Counted from the stretch's first letter, positions 33,173-44,930 are shown. The stretch is 64,000 nucleotides of DNA from Vulpes vulpes (GCF_048418805.1 NC_132788.1:68957792-69021791), one strand, 5' to 3'. Notes: a model not told the origin generated them from the sequence alone. Numbers and translations are program-made.

Positions 33173-33392
33173 GGGATCCCTGGATGGCTCAGAGGTTTAG
33201 TGCCTGCCTTTGGCCTAGGGCGTGGTCCTGGGGTCTCCAGATCGAGTCCCACACTGGGCTCCCTACATGGAGCCTGCTTCTCTCTCTGCCTCTCTTTCTC
33301 ACTCTCTCTCTCTGTCTCTCATGAATAAATAAATAACTAATCTTTAAAAAAATAAACTTATCACAAGCTCAACTTATCAAATTTTATATAAA
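33173..33392 (+). mobile_element. Can-SINE with extra 3' segment inside the TSDs
   Basis: The SINE runs to its usual AATAAATAAATAACTAATC end and a short A-run at about 33344-33350. About 45 bp of non-SINE DNA follow, then a second A-rich run. The perfect 16-bp TSD AAAATACACCAACTTA lies at 33157-33172 and 33393-33408, outside all of it, so the extra DNA may have arrived with the SINE. Confidence 0.9.
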
Positions 33393-33408
33393 AAAATACA
33401 CCAACTTA

Positions 33409-34495
33409 AAGAGAGTTCTACTTATTTAATATAGGGAAAATACTTCTAGGGATACACAGTGTAATGATACATGAGGTAATGTCCGAGCCTTGGATTTCAA
33501 AGAAATCTTTTCAGACTTTTGAAAAAGAGAAAAACTATTACATGAATATGTAAAGAGACTAGTAACGGAATCATAAATATAAAAGACTTTTGGGATTCCG
33601 AGTTTCAAAATTCTATTTTCATTATGATTTCAGTGCTAACCCAAAGCAATCTAGGTATCGATGTACACATGTGCATTTATGTGTATGTGTGTGTTTGTGT
33701 TCTGAGTGCAACTCTTTCTCAAATTGTAAATACTAAGCCTTTTCATTCTAAGTGGGACAGTGGAGGAAATTGTCTGACAAGTTGAAGGAGAAATGTATTT
33801 CATCTTTAAAAAAAACCAAAACGAAACTCAAGAGATTTCCATCTTTACACTCAGAGTATATAAACTTGGATTTCAAAAACAAATTATCCACAATTTGCTT
33901 TGCTTGAGTTACCAGGATATTGAGAGAGGAGAAAAAATTAAACTGGATCTTACTGTTATTTATTAATATTTCAGATACTGGGGGAAAATATTTTGATCCA
34001 AATCTTACTGCTATATCTTGATTTTCTAGTGAATGGACTTAATGTTGCATTGATAAAGTGTTTTAAGTTTTCCACTTACAAAACTACATGTATGCAGCAT
34101 ATTCATCATTATTTTCAAGAAATGATTCTTTTAGTAATAAATAACACAATTATGTTAATAATAACTGGTATTGACTTCTATAAATGAACTACTCGTTTTA
34201 ATTCTAATATATCATCTTAGTTACCCAGAGAACTGAATCTTAGAGTCTGCAAAAATGGAAACATTTTTTTGAAAATTCATTCTGAGAACATTTGCAAACA
34301 TGTCATACAGTCCAGATAAGTCAGCTCCTGAAAAGCTGTATATAGAAATACCAGCTCTTTATTAGGTAGGGCCTCCTAATGAAAACTTTCTATCCTTTAC
34401 TATATTTCTTCAATAAAGACATTTATCAAGAAAGAGTTTTCCAATTGTTTACTACATTAACTAAAATTGACAATATACAAATATACTTTCATATC
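33409..34495. other. Unassigned AT-rich DNA
   Basis: No gene or named repeat was seen. A loose TG-rich word cluster lies near 33680-33705. Confidence 0.5.
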
Positions 34496-34518
34496 TGTGT
34501 GTGTGTGTGTGTGTGTGT
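34496..34518. repeat. (TG)n microsatellite
   Basis: About 12 uninterrupted TG units. Confidence 0.95.
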
Positions 34519-34652
34519 ATAGTCTGTTGTGTTTATTTGACATACAGAAAAACAAGTTAAGAATATATTTCATTGAGTTTTGGTCAGTATGTTCATGTGT
34601 ATTATTGTATTGCTAATTTGTGCCTGGTTACTTTTGCTTAATATAATATTTA

Positions 34653-34845
34653 TTTATTTAAAAGATTTATTTATTTATTATTTATGATAGACACAAAGAG
34701 AGAGAGAGAGAGAGAGAGAGGCAGAGACACAGGAGGGAGAAGCAAGCTCCATGCCGGGAGCCCGATGCGGGACTCAATCTGGGACTCCAGGATTGGGCCC
34801 TGGGCCAAAGGCAGGCGCCAAACTGCTGAGCCACACAGGGATCCC
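34653..34845 (-). mobile_element. SINEC_Cf-type Can-SINE in old L1, antisense
   Basis: It has a long GA array and the antisense head 'ctgctgagccacacagggatcc'. The TSD CTTAATATAATATTTA (34637-34652) matches 34846-34861 with one mismatch. Confidence 0.95.
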
Positions 34846-35836
34846 CTTAACATAATATTTAAAAAAAAATGTTCCATATTGCATGGCTGAAAAACATTTT
34901 CCCTATTTTCCTGAATAGTTTCCTATTTAATTGATATACAATAATTTATCTATTATATTGATAGTAATTTGGGATGTTTTAAACGTTGGTCTTTTATGAA
35001 TGAGACTCTTATCCCTTTTCTTAACTGTGATCTGAGCAAAGATTCTCATTTTGATGAAGTTTGACCTATCAAATATTTGCATTGCTATTGTTTACAGAAA
35101 TCTTTAGTCTCAGCATACACTACAATTATGAAAATATACTTCCACATTTTCTTCTAGAAACCTTATAGGTTTAGCTTTACTGTTTAGGTTTATAGTTTAT
35201 AATTTATTTTTCTGCATGGTGTGAAGTAAGATTTAAGATTCTCTCCCTCCCACCTCCCATAAAAGTTGCTTTGGCATCAACTTTTGAAAAAACTTTTCAT
35301 TTAAAGTTTTTATTTAATTGCATTGACGTGTCAAAAATCAGTTTACCATATGTATGTGTCAATTTCAGCACACATTAAATTAGGCATCTTTGATTTGTGT
35401 AACCTTATGTGAACACCAATCTGTAATAATTGCAGATTCAAATGAGTCCTGAAATCATAAGTCCTTCAGGTTTGTACTATTTCTTCAACATTGTGTCAGA
35501 TATTCCAGGTTCTTCAGGCCTTTACATAATTGCTGGCATAAACCTGTTCATTGCCAAACAAAACAAAACAACATTTGTGTTGGGTTATATTGATTCTGTA
35601 AATCAACCTGAGGAGAATCAGTATCTTAATATTTTATCTTCTAACTCATATCCAGGGAGATTCTCAATCCTGTAATCATTTTGTCTATCAGTAATATTTT
35701 ATAGTTTTCTGTAAAATATTTTCTTGTATATGTTTCATTACATTTATTCTGGTATTTTTGTTTATTTTTTGATGTTATTTTAAATGGTATTTTGAAATTT
35801 TCATTTCCTAATCATTCCTAGTTGTTCACTGTCTCT

Positions 35837-35841
<5 letters not shown>

Positions 35842-35868
<27 letters not shown>
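35842..35868. repeat. (TG)n microsatellite
   Basis: About 13 TG units within the old L1. Confidence 0.93.
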
Positions 35869-36431
35869 ATTTCATTGACTTGCATTCTGTGCCTATGCCA
35901 AATTCACTCATTAGCTCTATTAGTTTCTTTATAAATTCCTGTGGATTTTTTAAAGTGCATAATCATGTTATTGTCTTTTAACATTATTTATGTTTTCTAC
36001 GTCTTTTTCTTTCTATTACATTAACCAGGACCACCAGCACAATGTTGAATAAAAGTAGTTTGAGAAAACATCTTTGTATTATTCCTGATGTTTTTAAGGA
36101 AAAAGATTTGATTTCTCAAAATTAGGTACGATGTATGCTTTAGGATATTTGGAGATGCACTACATTTTAAAGATGTTCTATTTTTTTGTCTACTGAGCAT
36201 TATTATTTAGTATGAACTGGTGTTGAATTCGTCAAATGCTTTCTCAGCATCTATTGAAATAATATGGTTTTTCTTCTTTATTCTGTTAATGAGGTGAATT
36301 ACACTGACAAATTTTCAAATATTAAATACAACATTATATTCCTTACTTGGTTAGAGTATATTACCTGATGTATGTATCACTAGATTTTATATTGTCTCTC
36401 TCTATATATACTAATATATATATATTATTAT

Positions 36432-36632
36432 GTTTTTTAAAGATATATTTATTTATTTTAGAGAGAAAGCACAAAAGCAGGGAGAGGGACAGAAGGAGAG
36501 AGAGAGAGAATCCTCAAGCAGACTCCTTGCTGAGCACAGAACCTAATGAGGGGCTTGGTCTCAGGACTCTGAGACCATGACCTGAGCTGAAATCAAGAGT
36601 CAGACACTGAACCAACAGAGCCACACAGGGGC
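36432..36632 (-). mobile_element. Older Can-SINE in old L1, antisense
   Basis: The diverged body keeps 'gaccatgacctgagctgaaatcaagagtcag' and ends in 'ccacacaggggcc'. The TSD is unresolved in the AT-rich flank. Confidence 0.87.
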
Positions 36633-36705
36633 CTATGTATGTCTATATTTTTAAAGGAATTTTGTATCTATAGTCATAAGTTAATTGGTTTGTAGTTTTT
36701 CTTTT

Positions 36706-36888
36706 TTTTTTAAGATTTTATTTATTTATTCATGAGAGACACACAGAGGGAGAGAGAGATGCAGAGAGACAGGCAGAGGGAGAAGCAGGCTCCATGCAGG
36801 GAGCCCAATGTGGGACTCAATCCCGGGTCTCCAGGATCAGACCCTGGGCCAAAGGTGGCACTAAACCGCCAAGCCACCCAGGCTGCCC
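36706..36888 (-). mobile_element. Can-SINE in old L1, antisense
   Basis: The element starts as a T-run with AAGATTTTATTTATTTATTC and ends in 'aagccacccaggctgccc'. A perfect 19-bp TSD, GGTTTGTAGTTTTTCTTTT, lies at 36687-36705 and 36889-36907. Confidence 0.95.
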
Positions 36889-37175
36889 GGTTTGTAGTTT
36901 TTCTTTTAAAAGCTGTTATATTTTATTATAGTACACATAATATTTGTATTATTTATAATGTATTTACAAGCATGTATTATTTATTATATATGATATGATG
37001 AATCTCATATATAAATATACATATTTCCTTTAATTTTTATTATTAGGTATGATATCTTTATCAAATTAGGTGGGAAATTATCACTTTTACTTTATTATTT
37101 GAATAAAGTTACAATTAGTATTATGTCTTTCTTAAGTACTTGGTGAATTCACCAATGTAGTCATCTGGACTAACA

Positions 37176-38680
37176 GAAAAAAAAAAAAAAGAAGAAGAAG
37201 AGGAAAATAAGCAACCAGAATGATAGGAAGGACACTAAACAAAGGAACTCAAGAGGTCAGAATGAATGAAGATCCTGGTTGCAGAAATACATAAGGAATC
37301 TCAAATCTCAACTCTCTTCTCATTTTAAAATTATGTGTCTCTTTGCTTGTGGTCTAACGTTATCAAAGTGTTATCACCCATGTTTAAGTCAAATGGCATC
37401 TTTTGGCCAAAGTTTAGGAGGGGGAGGAAAGTGACTGAGATTGGTATACCCAAAAAGAATACTTTGAAAGATGGAAGGCTGTTCCTCCAAAAAGTAAGTG
37501 CTGTTACAGAAATGAAAGAGAGAGAAAGCAGTGAATGAACAAAAAGAGAAGTTCATAATATATCAAAATTGCTTGGTTTTCATTACTATAGGATCTGAAA
37601 AGAGGGTTGAAATCCATGTGTTGCTAGGAGAGGGGATTCATTTTCTTAAATTTAAGGTATATTACAGTTTTTCCCCAAAGCAGTTCTGATGAGAAATAGT
37701 TTTTTGTTCCCAAAGAAAGTACACTGGCAATAGCTATACATCTTGAGTAGATGAGTTCCCTTTAACAACATGTATTTTTTTAAACCTCAAAGTAACCTAC
37801 AAGCATTTTAATTGCTAGAGTTGCTGGAGTTAATCCTCCAATCACTTTCTAGCCATTGTTGTAAATAATAATCTTCATTAATGCAACGACACTAAACACT
37901 AATCTTCTAATTTGCAGTAAGAAGTAGAAGGAAAGCATAAAGATTGTTGCTCAATAGAATTTTAAAAAAGGAAAAAATGTCATGCAATTAAAAACCTTAT
38001 AGCTAAGAGAACCCCACACATTATTTAAGATACTTAATTTTCGCAACATACATGGATGCTAATCTTTAAAAAATCTCATACACTAAATGGAATTTTAACT
38101 CTCTTTCTTAGTTCTTTCTCTCTGGGATTGAAAATTAACTTTTCCATCAGGAAATGGAACTTATTCTCTTAATTATTTATTTTCTTAAGCAATTTGGATT
38201 GTTCAGCTTTATATGAAATATGAATTAATGGTCCTTGTGTGATGAATTAAAAACCTTAATGATAATGAGAAAGACAGTTGGTGATGGCAACAAAGAGTGT
38301 TCTGATGTTTGAATGTAATTGTTTGAAGTTCATATGTTACAGAAGTTACCGACTTTACTAGTTTCCAGTTCAAGATTCAGAAAAAATTCTTTCTAGGTGA
38401 AATAAAATGCTTATTGTGAGCAAGCACAGATGAAAAAGATTTGTTCTGTGTCCCGGGTTGATGGAATTTGTGAGTAAAAATGGATCTTAGTGATCATTCC
38501 AAGTTAAACTTCTCATATCATCAATGAGAAAATAGTTCCTGAAATATAAAATGATTTTTCCGTTTTACCCAGTTAGCTACTATTTAAGAACCAAGAACTT
38601 AAGATTCTCTCTTCAGTATTCTTTCCCCTTGGGCTTTGTATGGATCATAAATAATAAGAATTACATCTATAAAATGATTT
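37176..38680. other. Unassigned AT-rich DNA
   Basis: It begins with a run of A residues and four GAA units (about 37180-37202) next to the L1 edge. Beyond that I see no named repeat or gene. Confidence 0.45.
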
Positions 38681-38770
38681 TAACATGGCAGGTAATATGC
38701 TAAGTGGTTTATCTGAATCTCTAAATTAGTCCTCATAATAACCCTAGGATGTGGGAAAGCCAGGTCGCTG
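38681..38770 (-). mobile_element. MIR fragment
   Basis: The words 'ggcaggtaatatgctaagtgg' and 'ttagtcctcataataaccctaggatg' are antisense MIR landmarks. Confidence 0.55.
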
Positions 38771-38984
38771 ATACGTGTATTCTGTGCCCTCCTCTTCCTC
38801 TCAAATGTGATTCCCCTTCTATGGCCCAGTGCCATTCATTTCCCCCTTTTTTCATACTAGCTGAAATTTATTTTTTTAAAGATTCTGACCTGCTATGAAT
38901 GACTCTTAACAAATTTTGTTGTCGTTTCATACGATGTTATCATACGAGAATAGCCTGCAACTCCATCTTTTTACAGGGGTCCTT

Positions 38985-39110
38985 TTCCCACCAGCTAGAG
39001 TGTAATCTTCCTTGAGAGTAACAGTGATTGTTTCTGTAACTTATTAGTGTTCTGCACAGTGCTTTCCATGCATGCGGTAGGTGACTGACAATTCCTCTTG
39101 TGTGACTGGT
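38985..39110 (+). mobile_element. L2 3'-end fragment
   Basis: The order 'agctagagtgtaatcttccttgagagtaacagtg', 'ttctgcacagtgctttcc', 'ggtaggtgactgacaa' matches an L2 3' end in sense orientation, without the terminal repeat. Confidence 0.55.
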
Positions 39111-39434
39111 TTAAAAGGTAGCATTGACAAGAAAGCCAAGAAAGTTTTTCTCTAGACACAGAAGTTTGTTACCTTTTGTACATTTGCCATGTGGCTCGGC
39201 AGGAGATGGTTGATTTCCAAGCTCAACTTCCTTTATTCCCCAGCATCTACTCCGAGGACAAGGAACAGATGACTGGGGAAATGGGGTGGCATGAGGAAGA
39301 GGCTTTCTGGTCAATATCAGTGATTATTACCAAAATTTTTTTAAAGTCCTGTTTAAGGGCACAGTTTTAAAAACACATTGTGGAGAGCTGGGTACTATAG
39401 TACAAATCATCAAACATCTATTACCTAGTTCTGC

Positions 39435-39560
39435 CTCCATGGACTGGGAAATAATCTCTTCTATGTCTAGTTTTAGTCTCAACACTAACTTTTTGTCACC
39501 TTGAAGGATTAACTTACCTAACTGGGTCCTAGTTTCCTCTGCTGTTAGATTAGAAATGTG
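39435..39560 (+). mobile_element. MIR fragment
   Basis: Order: 'actttttgtcaccttgaag', 'attaacttacctaac' and 'tagtttcctctgctgttaga'. It is weak and old. Confidence 0.45.
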
Positions 39561-40244
39561 AACAAGTGAATCCAGCCCGGTATGGCTCCCTTGAGCTTGT
39601 AGCTACAAATGAAAGCAGGCACCGCATTGAATGGGAGAACTCAGATCATACTAGGCTTTTAAACCTTTCTCCACACCTTCACACCTGGTCCTACACTGCT
39701 TCCAACTTCACTGGCTGGCACCACTGCTGCTTGTTTCTCATTCTGCAGCAAAAAGTTGAGGCATGATCTGTGGTAATTGGCACAGAGTTGAAATTTAACA
39801 GGGTGAGTGATTATGGTCCAGAATGTTATCTGAACTTCAGCCAAGAAAGCCAATATTTAAGTAGAATCTATTTGGCATCCACTAACTCTCATTTATTCAA
39901 AAAGGGCTTCTCTGAATTGAAGCTTCTTTGAAATATCAACTTTCACATCACCTTGTGACCATCAGCACTTGGTAGGAGTAAGTGTTTTACCATGTCAGCT
40001 AATACATCATGAAGCCAATGGCAAGATGAAAATCCACTGACCGGGTAGGAATTCTGTTTTAAGTATAATTGAAACTTCCTTCATTATTACAACGTATCAG
40101 AATACAATGCAAATCTGAATTATTCCTCATAAAGTGACTTGGAGTGTGACAGGACAATACCCCTATTCTATCCCCACTTCCATCTTAACACATTAAAAAA
40201 AAATACTGTCTTTTTTTTTTTCTTTCTTTCTCTGTGATCTTTAG
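39561..40244. other. Unassigned interval ending in a polypyrimidine/AG
   Basis: No named repeat was seen. The last 35 bases form a strong pyrimidine tract ending in TTTAG at 40240-40244, a good splice-acceptor shape preceding the candidate exon. A possible branch site, CTTAACA, lies at about 40184-40190. Confidence 0.4.
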
Positions 40245-40399
40245 AGCAAAAATGTTCTGCTTGGACTTTAGTTCTCAAGCTTTAAACTCCTAAGACAGAT
40301 GAGCAGTTGAACAATAAGACATCTGGTAAGCAAAGATGCTGCTAGCCAGGGAATCACCATGGAAACCACCAAAGACATGGATTATGAAGATGAACAACT
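40245..40399 (+). other. Candidate spliced exon with start codon (unassigned)
   Basis: A strong acceptor ends at 40244. The 155-bp stretch then holds an upstream ATG with a 13-codon frame (40252-40293), followed by ATG at 40359-40361 in the context ATCACCATGG. The reading METTKDMDYEDEQ runs into a donor-like GTGAGT at 40400-40405; unspliced, it meets TGA at 40401-40403. A second donor-like GTAAGC lies at 40326-40331. I do not recognise the peptide. Chance is quite possible, since splice-like sites are common. Confidence 0.25.
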
Positions 40400-40964
40400 G
40401 TGAGTTAATTTCTTCTCGGGGTTGTGGCATTTTGGTTCATTGATTCATATGTTGAGGTGTCTTTTAGAGGAAATGCTGTCAGAGACACAGAAGAATCTCT
40501 TATGATTCATTATGGAGTAAAATTCAGAACAAGTCAGGCTCAAGTTCTTCAAGTAAGAAAAACGAACATTCAAAATATCCCAAAGAAGCATAAAGTCCTG
40601 CTAAAATGCAATCATGTATGACTTGGAAATTGAACCACTAAGTATATCCTAAGAAAAGCATTATTGGGGGACTGCGGTGATTTCTGTCATTTCAGGTGTT
40701 AGATCATAGAATTCTTCTGTGTAATGAATCATCAGATGGAGTCCCCCTGTCCAACTCTCCATGCTTATTAAATAGCAATTAGTGCTAAATGCAAAGTGTA
40801 GGTTAAATCCAGCTATAGTGTATTACATCTATTTTGTATTCAGATTATATAAAATGTAATAAATGGCAATGATTTTAAAGTTTAGAAATACACTACACCT
40901 TAAGAAATATAATGAGTCCCTTTTGAAGACTGAAAAGTTGTCAGATGGAATATAATTGATTAGT

Positions 40965-41400
40965 AAAAAAATGAGTTGGAAAGGACCTTGAAAAATCACC
41001 TGATACAGCTGGAAGTCTTTAATTTGCACTCCAGCAGTTAAATATCTAAGCCTTCTAGAACAGATAGATGCCTGTTCCCTACCTGACGTTCTCCAGGGAG
41101 GGAGTCTCGACAACTCAATTCAATAACCTTTGCCAGGGTTTTATCACTTTGACAGTCTAGAAGTTCTTCTTTATATTCCACAGAAATCTTTCCTGGAGCC
41201 TGTTTTCTATAGGTGGGTTTTTGGTGGACATAAAACAGAAAGTGTTCTGTGTCTTTCTCAGAAACATTGCTCACATAGCCAAGTTGTTGCCTTTTAACAG
41301 TATCTTCTCTAGGCTAAATTATAACCATTCTCTCGTGCTTTGAACATACAGGATATATTCCTGGGTCCTTTGGAATTCCTTTTTCCCTGACCATGAATTT
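40965..41400 (-). mobile_element. CR1/L3-like LINE remnant
   Basis: The text follows a widespread ancient CR1-type 3' region read antisense: 'ggaaaggaccttgaaaaatcacctgatacag', 'tctagaagttcttctttatattccacagaaatctttcctgg' and 'cttctctaggctaaat'. No coding frame survives. Confidence 0.6.
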
Positions 41401-41459
41401 TTGAAATAGGAAAAATAGCTTCACTCTATCTTACATGAAGCTCCAGGGAAAAGAATAAC

Positions 41460-41905
41460 AGCTAAATTTGTCCAGTACTTTGCAATATACAATCCATTTC
41501 ACATGCATTATTTCATTAGATCTACAACATCAACCCTGTTAATTAGGCAGAGAATGAAATCCTCATTTATATTCTCAGGATTATGTAAACCAAGTATTCA
41601 TGTGGATTAAAGTACTGGTAAATAAACCCAACTGAAAATATTGGGTCCCGGAAGCATTACCAGACACAGAGCTATCTGCTTTGCTATATTAGTTGAAGTA
41701 TTTACATGCTATTTCATATACTCATTAGAGACTGAATATGCATTTTATAGTTAACAAAACTAATTTTATTGTATTCCTGGTATGTATTTTCATAATATTG
41801 TATTTATAGTGTATGTTTTTCCTAAGGCCATATACCTGGCAAGCAGGAGAGCTGGGATTTGAACTTGTGTTTCCACAATTAAGGGGCACAGATTTTCTTG
41901 CTTCT
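41460..41905 (-). mobile_element. MIR remnants (two pieces)
   Basis: Antisense MIR words occur at 41460-41560 ('cacatgcattatttcattagatc') and 41820-41890 ('ctggcaagcaggagagctgggatttgaact'). About 250 bp between them is unassigned and may be a later insertion. Confidence 0.5.
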
Positions 41906-42004
41906 AAACAGCTGACTCTTTCTTGGCATTCTTTCTTGGGAGAGAGATATAAAACATAACAAAATAACAAAGTACTATAATGAATATATTAGATAATGTC
42001 TGAA

Positions 42005-42085
42005 TCAATGCTTACCACAAAATGTATTACACAGTAAGTGCTCACTTAACATTAGCTCTTAGTATTAATATTATTAGAGCTAAAT
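42005..42085 (+). mobile_element. MIR 3'-end fragment
   Basis: The phrase 'acacagtaagtgctcacttaacattagctcttagtatta' fits a MIR end. Confidence 0.45.
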
Positions 42086-42154
42086 GCACAGTAAAGGAAT
42101 AAAGCAATTAGATCACTAAAATCGATGGAAGTGATTACATCTAACTTTAGTCCA

Positions 42155-42200
42155 ATAAATAAATAATAATAAATAATAATAATAAATAATAAATAATAAA
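42155..42200. repeat. (AAT/AAAT)n microsatellite
   Basis: Mixed AAT and AAAT units over about 45 bp. Confidence 0.93.
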
Positions 42201-42813
42201 TCCTTTTATAGGACAATACTTAAAATGCAATTCATATTTCTTAGAAGAAACTTCAGATTGACTTAGAAAACTAAAAGCCAAAAAAATGCAACACATGAAT
42301 TCTCCAGGAACTGAAGAAAGCTTGATATTAGGAATAATCAAGAGTATATCTCTAAGTGTAGTGCTACAGATAAATTAGGTAAATTATTATAGTGGACATT
42401 AGATACAAATGTCTACTGCTGTGAAATGTCTAATATTTCAAAATCAGTTCTTTAATATTCTATCCAAGAGAATAATGAATAATTTATTCATCTCTTGACT
42501 ATGATCATCAGTATGTGATGCTTCTGAAATAGAGACTTCTCATTTTTAACCCTTTTGCTTTTAAAGGTACTCAACCAATATGATAAGAAATTCTTTTCCT
42601 TACCATTAAAGAACTGCAACTGCATTGTTTCTTTCTCTAAAGTAGGACAATGACTTCTTTCCTAGTATTAAAAGTATAAGTAGGCTCTTTATACTTTATC
42701 TACTGAGAGCAATAAATCGAGGTTTAAGGCTTAAAGGTCCTGAATTCTAGTTCAGCTTTGCCTCTTGGTTGTTCTACCAACACGTTACTTAAATAGTTTC
42801 TCAGTCCCCTTGG
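42201..42813. other. Unassigned AT-rich DNA
   Basis: No gene or named repeat was seen. Confidence 0.5.
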
Positions 42814-43172
42814 TGCTATGGACAGAGAGTTTGTGTTCCTCCAAAATTTTAGGTTGAAACCTAATGCCAAATGCAATGGGATCAGGAGGTGGGGTCTTTG
42901 GGATGTGCTTAGGTCATTAGGGTGGAGCTTCATGCATAAGATTAGGTCTTTGTAATAGATACTCAGAGAACTCCTTTTCTCTTTCTTCCATGTAAGGACA
43001 CAGTGAGAAGCTGCCATCTGGAAGCAAGCTCTTACCAGATTACCAAATCTGCTGATGCCTTGACTTTGAATTTCCCAGCCTCCAGAATTTTGAGAAATAA
43101 AATCCTATCATTTATAAGCTACCTAGTCTAAGGCTTTTTTTTTTTTAATAGCAGCCCAAATGGACTAAAACA
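42814..43172 (+). mobile_element. MLT1-type MaLR solo LTR, sense
   Basis: Classic MLT1 order: 'tgctatggacagagagtttgtg', 'aggaggtggggtctttggga', 'ccatgtaaggacacagtgagaag', 'cctccagaattttgagaaataaa', and ends in 'gcagcccaaatggactaaaaca'. A T-run has expanded at about 43135-43146. About 359 bp, with no clear TSD and no internal region. Confidence 0.88.
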
Positions 43173-43394
43173 TTTACCAAACAACAATGCTTCTATTCAC
43201 AGAATTTTTTGAATCAGATAATGCAAAAGAAAGCACTTTGAAAGTAAAGCATTGTCTCCCCCTGCCCTCCAAATAGATGAAGTTTTATAAATAGAAAGCA
43301 CTTTTTTTTTTTTACTGTGGCTTTTATTTTTAAATTTCCTTATAGCTTTTAAGATGTTTCTTTATGTTGATTAATCAGCACCATACTCCTTTTC

Positions 43395-43560
43395 TTTCTT
43401 TCCTGTCGTGTATTCCACACCTTCTACCTGCAAAACTCTTACACAATTTTCAAGTTTTAGTCAAGCATTCCCTCCTCTGAGAATCCTTAATTAAGTTTCC
43501 AAGACTGAGATGATTATTTCCTCAGTCTGTGATCTCATCTCTGGCCAAATAGTCACCCTG
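43395..43560 (+). mobile_element. L2 fragment
   Basis: The words 'cacaccttctacctgcaaaactc' and 'caagcattccctcctctgagaatcctt' resemble a sense L2 3' region. Confidence 0.5.
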
Positions 43561-43954
43561 CTAGAGTTCAAATCATACATTTAAATATCTGTTTCTTTTA
43601 CTCTACTGAATGCATCACATCAATCAAGTCATGTTCCCCTCAAATACACCTAATGTTACAAGGGCTTATAGTACTAACCACTACACTTACCTTCAGGAAC
43701 ATACATTTGAATTTGAATTTGAATCTCATTCTCACTCTTCCCTGAAATAAGTGCACACCCATATAATCACAAAATTATGCAAATATTATGCAGAAATTCT
43801 CCCACTCCCCCACTTACCTAGCTTCCAAGCCTTGTGCTGCTGAAAGATCTCCTGGAAATTCCATCAATCCCTCTCCATGATTTGTCACCAAATTCTCTTA
43901 TTCCCTAGGCAACAATGAGGCTCATATGGGCTGCCATAGGTAAGAGCACACCTT
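43561..43954. other. Unassigned interval
   Basis: GAATTT occurs about three times near 43708-43725. Nothing else was recognised. Confidence 0.45.
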
Positions 43955-44145
43955 TTCTGGTCAGATGGTCTTAGACTTGAACCTTAACTCTGACATATGT
44001 TTTTGTAAAACCTTGAACAAGTTAACCACCTTGAGTTCCTGTTTCCAGACCTATAAAACTGGCATAAGGATACCAGTGTGTTGAAAGATATGTATATCTT
44101 TGCAGTGGGCTCAATACATAATAGTTATTTTATAAATGTGAAATA
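43955..44145 (+). mobile_element. MIR, sense
   Basis: MIR order: 'gtcttagacttgaaccttaactctg', 'accttgaacaagttaacc', 'gttcctgtttcc', then 'gggctcaatacataatag'. Confidence 0.65.
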
Positions 44146-44252
44146 CTATCATTGTGGGCTTTCAAGTTTGACAATTATGAGATAAAACTGACACCCCCAA
44201 TAATCAGCTGACTTTGGATAAATTTCAGCTTCTATGTATGTGTGTCTGATAA

Positions 44253-44281
44253 ACACACACACACACACACACACACACACC
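44253..44281. repeat. (AC)n microsatellite
   Basis: About 14 uninterrupted units. Confidence 0.96.
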
Positions 44282-44440
44282 TTCTATGCTACAAAACAGA
44301 GTAATAACATCATTACATTTCAGGAATTTATCTTTGAGTGTATGGGTACAGGGTACCTGCAAAGGTAGCACTGTATCACTTCTCTCAATGTTTGTCTCCT
44401 GCTATATAGGTGATCTAATTAGCATCCCATTATCCAGGCC

Positions 44441-44474
44441 TGCTAAACAGAGATGTTTGCTAAACAGAGATGTT
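44441..44474. repeat. 17-bp tandem duplication
   Basis: TGCTAAACAGAGATGTT occurs twice in tandem (44441-44457 and 44458-44474) with no mismatch. It is probably recent slippage. Confidence 0.9.
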
Positions 44475-44584
44475 TGATTAACAGGAATCAGTTCTTCCCC
44501 TCCTTGTAAGTAGAGATGCACCTTACTTTTAGCCTTCAAGACCTTAGAACTTTATATTCCCTGCAAGGTGTGTGTTTTTTCTTT

Positions 44585-44930
44585 TGAGCGTCACAACCAC
44601 CAGCAAGGTGAAGTAGAAAAGACAATACTGTTATTTATGTTCATTTAAATAATAAAGTCTCCAGAGTTGAAATACTTTAGAAATTTTCCTAGGGTCACAG
44701 AACCAGTAACAAAATCATAGCAAACCAGCAACCTCAATGATCATTTATTGAGTTTTTGCTGTGCGCAGGCCAGCATAATTGGTGTTTTAAATGTTTTGTC
44801 TCAATAGTAGGAGATAGGTATTGTTTCCATTTTAAAGGTAGAGCAACGAGGCTGACACTTGTGATGAGGGCCCAGAGACACGATTAGAAACAAGAACTGA
44901 TCCCAAACTTATGCACCATCAAACATTCTC
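44585..44930 (-). mobile_element. Two antisense MIR remnants
   Basis: The first is 44585-44720 ('cctagggtcacagaaccagtaac'). The second is 44740-44930 ('catttattgagtttttgctgtgcgcaggccag', 'tttccattttaaaggtagagcaacgaggctg'). Confidence 0.6.

Larger units (their letters stand above)
34540..37175 (-). mobile_element. Ancient L1 ORF2/3' region, antisense
   Basis: Landmarks of mammalian L1 read antisense run in order: 'ttccatattgcatggctgaaa' (34872), 'tctagaaaccttataggtttagc', 'atgttgaataaaagtagt' (36043), 'gtcaaatgctttctcagcatctattgaaataatatgg' (36231), 'attctgttaatgaggtgaatt', and 'acttggtgaattcaccaatgtagtcatctgg' (37138). Three SINEs interrupt it (34653, 36432, 36706), plus a (TG)n tract. It is heavily decayed with no open ORF2. 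Confidence 0.8.

Noticed and set aside
43228..43304. Repeated word AGAAAGCACTTT that could be a TSD
   Set aside because: No A-tail or recognisable element lies between the copies, and 12 bp of common composition can recur by chance.
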